From assembly GCA_045627385.1 (NCBI GenBank), contig JAZQNO010000022.1:1-10402 (forward strand): a DNA stretch of 10,402 nt, read 5' to 3'. Source of the DNA: UBA1757 sp045627385. GTDB lineage: Bacteria; Bacteroidota; Bacteroidia; Bacteroidales; UBA1402. The translations under genes were made by a program, and so were the position numbers. Shown piece after piece: positions 7,827-10,402 of this stretch. The notes beneath the pieces were generated by a model, which saw only the letters and a list, made by a program, of their open reading frames with translations, was not told the DNA's origin and made no database searches. The number at the start of each line of letters is the position of its first letter. Position 1 is the stretch's first letter.

Positions 7827-7938
7827 GTCAATATTGTATAGGGGCAATACTGGGTGCAGTCAGTACTGAGTAGGAGCAATACTAGGTACGGTCAGTACTG
7901 CGTGTGGTCAGTACTGCGTGTGGTCAGTACTGCTTGTG
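7827..7938. repeat. 16-base tandem array with CAGTACTG core
   Basis: About seven units of 15-17 bases. The three at 7891-7938 are near-perfect copies of GTCAGTACTGCGTGTG, and those further left are progressively degenerate (GTCAATATTGTATAGG at the far end). Each good unit carries the 8-base palindrome CAGTACTG. The deaminase stop codon (TCA at 7924-7926 on the plus strand) lies inside the rightmost unit, so the array starts exactly at the gene end. Confidence 0.8.
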
Positions 7939-8394
7939 GTCGAGCGAAAGGTATTCTTCGAAGAGATCCAGACAGGCGTCGCGGTCCAGCATTTCCAAAT
8001 AGTCGCCCAACTTTTCGCGGCCGCCGAAAATGTCGTTGAACTTGTCGTCGCGGAAACCGATGCGGTCGTTGTCGACGATGGTGCATCCATAGTATATTTT
8101 GCTGATATTGGCCCACATGCAGGCGCAAAGGCACATGTGGCAGGGCTCGCCCGTGGTGTAGATTTCGCAGCCGGAAAGGTCGAAGGTGCCCAGCTGGGCG
8201 CAGGCCGTCCGGATGGCCTGGATTTCTCCGTGACAGGTGGGGTCGTTGTTGCTGACCACACGGTTGTGTCCGCGCCCTACCACCTGGCCGTCCTTGACCA
8301 CCACACTCCCAAACGGTCCGCCGTGTCCCGCGCGGATTCCCTCCCTAGCCTCATTTATAGCCAGCTGCATATACTTGTCTGTCGCCTGTTTCAT
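7924..8394 (-). CDS. Guanine/nucleoside deaminase (cytidine-deaminase fold)
   Basis: A 156-residue zinc hydrolase of the CDA superfamily, closest in feel to Bacillus-type guanine deaminase (guanine to xanthine plus ammonia), acting in the cytoplasm in purine salvage or catabolism. The zinc and catalytic signature is complete: CHGE with His55 and Glu57, then EPCHMC with Cys85 and Cys88. GGPFGSVVVKDG (25-36) and SNNDPT (48-53) match the N-terminal half of GuaD-like proteins. The length is normal for the family. The last residues (DHKQY) are encoded by the repeat array, so the C-terminus may have been rewritten by it. The start at 8394 lies only four bases from a consensus -7 box, so translation is either leaderless or begins at Met9 (8370), just before the conserved first helix. 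Substrate preference against tRNA or other nucleosides is not provable here. Confidence 0.85.
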   Translation of the reverse strand: MKQATDKYMQLAINEAREGIRAGHGGPFGSVVVKDGQVVGRGHNRVVSNNDPTCHGEIQAIRTACAQLGTFDLSGCEIYTTGEPCHMCLCACMWANISKIYYGCTIVDNDRIGFRDDKFNDIFGGREKLGDYLEMLDRDACLDLFEEYLSLDHKQY

Positions 8395-9622
8395 GCCTCA
8401 AAGGTACGCATTTCCGGCCAAAAACCAAGCACCCGGCCGAGGTGGCCGCCACGCTTCCCGCAGCTGCGGCTCCCCGCGGCCGCCCCGTGCGCAAAACCCG
8501 CGTCTGGCGGTACCAATCCGCTCCCCGCGGCCGCTCCGTGCGCAAAACCCGCGTCTGGCGGTACAAAATGCCTCCGGACGCATGCCCCGTGCACAAAACC
8601 CGCGTCTGGTGGTACCAATCCGCTCCCTGCGGCCGCCCCGTGCGCAAAACCCGCGTCCTGCGGTACAAAATACCTTCGGACGCACGCCCCGTGCGCAAAG
8701 ACCGCCTCCAGTGGTACCAGTCAGCTTTTTCTAGGGGGAACAAACTGTCCACCTCGTACTGCGAAAGACCCAAGACACGGCGAATCTGTCCGTTGGAAGA
8801 ACGGTAGTCATAATGAAGCGTTCTCGCCAAATCCAAACGCTGAGGTTTGGTCAGCTCTTTCGACGAAGAAAGGCCATATTTCTCCCGAATCAATTTATTC
8901 AACTGATTAAACAACTCAGCATCAGTCAGAAATTCACCATCACCAAGTTCATCCGCAAACTCCGAATATGACTCCACATTCTTGGTCAGCAAAGACATAT
9001 AGTGATGCGCGTCACGAAAAACCGCCTTCCCGAACTCCAACAGACAAAACGACCTCGGATCAACGTGTCCATCCACCATCCTCCATTCCTTAGGCAATAG
9101 CGGATCCCTACCCTTAAACATGGCACGTTTCTGACGGACAGTCTTTTCTCCAAGTGATTCATTCACAGGATAATCATTGAAATAATAGCGGCCCGTGCCC
9201 CATCTGTAGCTGAAAGGCGTACAGTCGGGATTGACGACATAGCCGTTTCTGTGCGTATAGACAATGCGATTTCGCAAAGAACTCAGATCATTGACGGGAC
9301 GAATGTCAAGACCGATTTTTCCGATTTGCGGAAACCGACGCTGCAGGCGCTTTAGGATGAATGCGAAAAAATCACGAATCATTTCCTCCCTGCCACACTG
9401 GATGACAAAATGAAAATGATTGTTCATCACCACAAAAGCCACAGTCTTCACCTGCGGAAACAGGTATGCACCCTGAGCTATCACATTCATTACCAGAGTA
9501 AAATGTTCCTCGGTAGTAAAAAGGATTGGGGTGTCTTTCCCCGGAGAACTGGCGAACCACAAAGGTCCGGCATCTTGGAATGTCGCATGGCAACTTCTTT
9601 CCAATTCGATAAAAGATTTCAT
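8351..9622 (-). CDS. REP-associated tyrosine transposase (RAYT) with repeat-encoded tail
   Basis: A 423-residue frame whose first 296 or so residues look like a Y1/HUH transposase of the RAYT type: VVMNNHFHFVIQ with the metal-binding His69-x-His71, a basic helix (KRLQRRF, 91-97), and VYTHRNGYVVNP (121-132), in which Tyr122 matches the nucleophile position of the YIHxNP motif in related proteins. TPFSYRWG (135-142) is also familiar from Bacteroidetes members. Residues 279-296 (QIRRVLGLSQYEVDSLFP) look like a helix-turn-helix. Such proteins nick and rejoin single-stranded hairpin repeats. From about residue 297 the frame runs through the 51-base array, giving 17-residue repeats (RQTRVLRTGRPRGADWY type), and ends 44 bases inside the deaminase gene in another frame. 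Whether the tail is translated or a shorter stop was lost is unclear. No good promoter is visible upstream. Confidence 0.85.
   Translation of the reverse strand: MKSFIELERSCHATFQDAGPLWFASSPGKDTPILFTTEEHFTLVMNVIAQGAYLFPQVKTVAFVVMNNHFHFVIQCGREEMIRDFFAFILKRLQRRFPQIGKIGLDIRPVNDLSSLRNRIVYTHRNGYVVNPDCTPFSYRWGTGRYYFNDYPVNESLGEKTVRQKRAMFKGRDPLLPKEWRMVDGHVDPRSFCLLEFGKAVFRDAHHYMSLLTKNVESYSEFADELGDGEFLTDAELFNQLNKLIREKYGLSSSKELTKPQRLDLARTLHYDYRSSNGQIRRVLGLSQYEVDSLFPLEKADWYHWRRSLRTGRASEGILYRRTRVLRTGRPQGADWYHQTRVLCTGHASGGILYRQTRVLRTERPRGADWYRQTRVLRTGRPRGAAAAGSVAATSAGCLVFGRKCVPLRHETGDRQVYAAGYK
8399..8428 (-). promoter_or_regulatory. Consensus promoter of the deaminase gene
   Basis: On the minus strand TTG (8426-8428), a 19-base spacer and TACCTTTG (8399-8406) match the Bacteroidetes consensus exactly. 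The -7 box ends four bases before the proposed ATG, so transcription should begin at or inside the first codons. The promoter lies within the 3' part of the RAYT reading frame, next to the 51-base array. Confidence 0.65.
8468..8725. repeat. Left 51-base hairpin array
   Basis: Five G-C/T-GGTAC landmarks fall at 8507, 8558, 8609, 8660 and 8711, exactly 51 apart. Each unit reads CCGTGCGCAAAACCCGCG, TCTGGCGGTAC, then one of two linkers: type A (CAATCCGCTCCCCGCGGCCGC) or type B (AAAATGCCTCCGGACGCA). CCGC/GCGG pairs round a variable five-base loop (GTCTG, GTCCT, CTCCA); one unit has a compensable G-T. Type A adds a second CCGC-tcccc-GCGG hairpin. The array covers the C-terminal tail of the RAYT frame. 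Confidence 0.9.
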
Positions 9623-9636
9623 AAGTTATTGTTTTT

Positions 9637-9660
9637 CACGTTAGTTTGGTGTTCAAAAAC
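9637..9660. other. GTTAG motif and degenerate repeat upstream of the RAYT start
   Basis: ACGTTAGTTTGGTGTTC lies just before the RAYT start codon. It matches, at 12 of 13 bases, the ACGTTAGTGTGGT that closes the 84-base array (2618-2630, read on the minus strand). From 9651 the sequence GTGTTCAAAA-...-TCTGGCGGTACC aligns with a decayed 51-base unit, so the right array reaches to within 30 bases of the gene. Confidence 0.5.
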
Positions 9661-10033
9661 AAACTCTGGCGGTACCAACCGCTTCCGAACGCACGCCCCG
9701 TGCACAAAACCCGCGTCTAGCGGTACAAAATGCCTCCGGACGCCCGCCCCGTGCACAAAACCCGTCTCTCGCGGTACAAAATGCCTCCGGACGCCCGCCC
9801 CGTGCACAAAACCCGCGTCTAGCGGTACCAACCGGCTCCCAGCGGCCGCTCCGTGCACAAAAACCGCCTCCTGCGGTACCAACAGCCTCCCCGCGGCCGC
9901 TCCGTGCGCAAAAACCGCGTCTGGCGGTACAAAATGCTTCCGGACACCCGCCCCGTGCACAAAACCCGCGTCTGGCGGTACCAATCGGTTCCACGCGGCC
10001 GCGCCGTGCGCAAAAAACGCGTCCTGCGGTACT
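9651..10033. repeat. Right 51-base hairpin array
   Basis: GCGGTAC landmarks fall at 9669, 9720, 9771, 9822, 9873, 9924, 9975 and 10026, exactly 51 apart, making seven full units. Orientation is the same as in the left array. Unit linkers are hybrid, B, B, A, A, B, A. Stems stay CCGC/GCGG while loops vary (GTCTA, CTCCT, GTCTG); two units have damaged left arms (9763 and 10018 areas). Frames through the array on both strands are periodicity artefacts. Confidence 0.9.
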
Positions 10034-10035
10034 GA

Positions 10036-10183
10036 GTGAGGAGCGGAGGGTTCACGATGCGAAGATAGTGGAAATCTGCGAGAATGGCCGGCACAGAACG
10101 GCAAAAAATTCATCTAGTGAAAGCACTATCCAAAGCCATCAGCGACATAGGCTTCACGTTGACCGAGTCATCCTCAAAGAACG
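10036..10183. other. Spacer without recognisable gene
   Basis: Unique sequence between the right array and the terminator. It holds no protein-like frame and no full TAnnTTTG box in either direction. It could carry a promoter for the RAYT, which would then be transcribed through the whole array, but none is evident. Confidence 0.4.
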
Positions 10184-10225
10184 AAAAAAGAGATAGCAAA
10201 ACGTGCGAACGTTTTGCTATCTCTT
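10184..10225 (-). terminator. Strong intrinsic terminator of the DUF2795-like gene
   Basis: A perfect 16-base-pair stem, AAGAGATAGCAAAACG (10188-10203) with CGTTTTGCTATCTCTT (10210-10225), and a six-base loop. On the minus strand it is followed by a T run (plus-strand A run from 10184). It lies 35 bases past the stop codon at 10260. Confidence 0.9.
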
Positions 10226-10259
10226 CTATATTCAGCCTCGCGAGAAGGTGTTAAAATTC

Positions 10260-10402
10260 TTAATATTCGTCTTCGTTGAAGAAGAAGTCTTCTTTGGAGG
10301 GGTAGTCGGGCCAGATGTCTTCCATACTTTCGTAGATATCGCCTTCGTCTTCCATCTCCTGAAGGTTCTCGATCACTTCGAGGGGAGCGCCACTGCGGAT
10401 GG
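10260..10402 (-). CDS. DUF2795-like small acidic protein, C-terminal part
   Basis: Only the last 46 residues are inside the window; the start is beyond the right edge. The visible part runs from IRSGAPLEVIENLQ through EDIWPDYPSKEDFFF to NEDEY. It is very acidic and matches my memory of a short (about 70-residue) protein conserved across Bacteroidetes and annotated as DUF2795. Its function is unknown. It ends with TAA and its own terminator, so it is transcriptionally separated from the repeat and RAYT region. Confidence 0.75.
   Translation of the reverse strand, partial: IRSGAPLEVIENLQEMEDEGDIYESMEDIWPDYPSKEDFFFNEDEY

Noticed and set aside
7918..8910. 330-residue plus-strand open frame
   Set aside because: It is antisense to the deaminase and then runs through the 51-base array; the minus-strand deaminase has a full zinc motif.
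8466..10033. CRISPR array
   Set aside because: The whole 51-base period is conserved and there are no unique spacers between short repeats; no cas genes are present.
9410..10113. Long repetitive frames on both strands over the right 51-base array
   Set aside because: Artefacts of a 51-base period; the peptides simply repeat 17-residue units and change frame-dependently.

Overview
The window looks like a chromosomal segment of a member of the Bacteroidota, probably a Bacteroidales. Three things point there: several starts are preceded by the Bacteroidetes promoter pattern (TTG, 19-20 bases, then TAnnTTTG) with no Shine-Dalgarno; there is a very large secreted beta-helix protein with a C-terminal tail like a type IX sorting or DUF6383 domain; and the right edge carries the C-terminus of a small acidic protein recognised from memory as the Bacteroidetes DUF2795 type. 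The species cannot be told from the sequence.

Layout from left to right. (1) 1-138 is an edge fragment with a 12-base direct repeat. (2) 139-669 (-) is a small lipoprotein with a Met/His-rich loop. It is divergent from 780-1916 (+), a polytopic membrane protein of the putative 10-TM heavy-metal exporter type (ArsP_2-like), which carries a tandemly repeated Cys-rich loop. (3) 1917-2879 has no convincing gene: it holds a modular 14/11-base array, an 84-base array closed by nested palindromes, two short direct repeats, a terminator and a second long hairpin. (4) 2880-7538 (-) is a 1552-residue exported protein with two beta-helix modules. (5) 7539-7923 holds its promoter and leader and a 16-base array built on CAGTACTG. 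(6) 7924-8394 (-) is a guanine/nucleoside deaminase. (7) 8351-9622 (-) is a REP-associated tyrosine transposase (RAYT, Y1/HUH) lying between two same-orientation arrays of exactly 51-base units. (8) 10036-10259 is a spacer with a strong terminator for the truncated DUF2795-like gene (10260-10402, -).

The genes do not form one pathway. The most interesting content is the repeat landscape. The RAYT sits inside a 51-base repeat family whose stem is conserved while its loop varies, which resembles a REP/RAYT pair. Unrelated or loosely related tandem families fill most of the other intergenic gaps, and two of them overlap the stop codon of the preceding gene. Many long open frames on both strands are artefacts of repeat periods divisible by three (51, 84) or of the antisense of the large gene, and are not annotated as genes.
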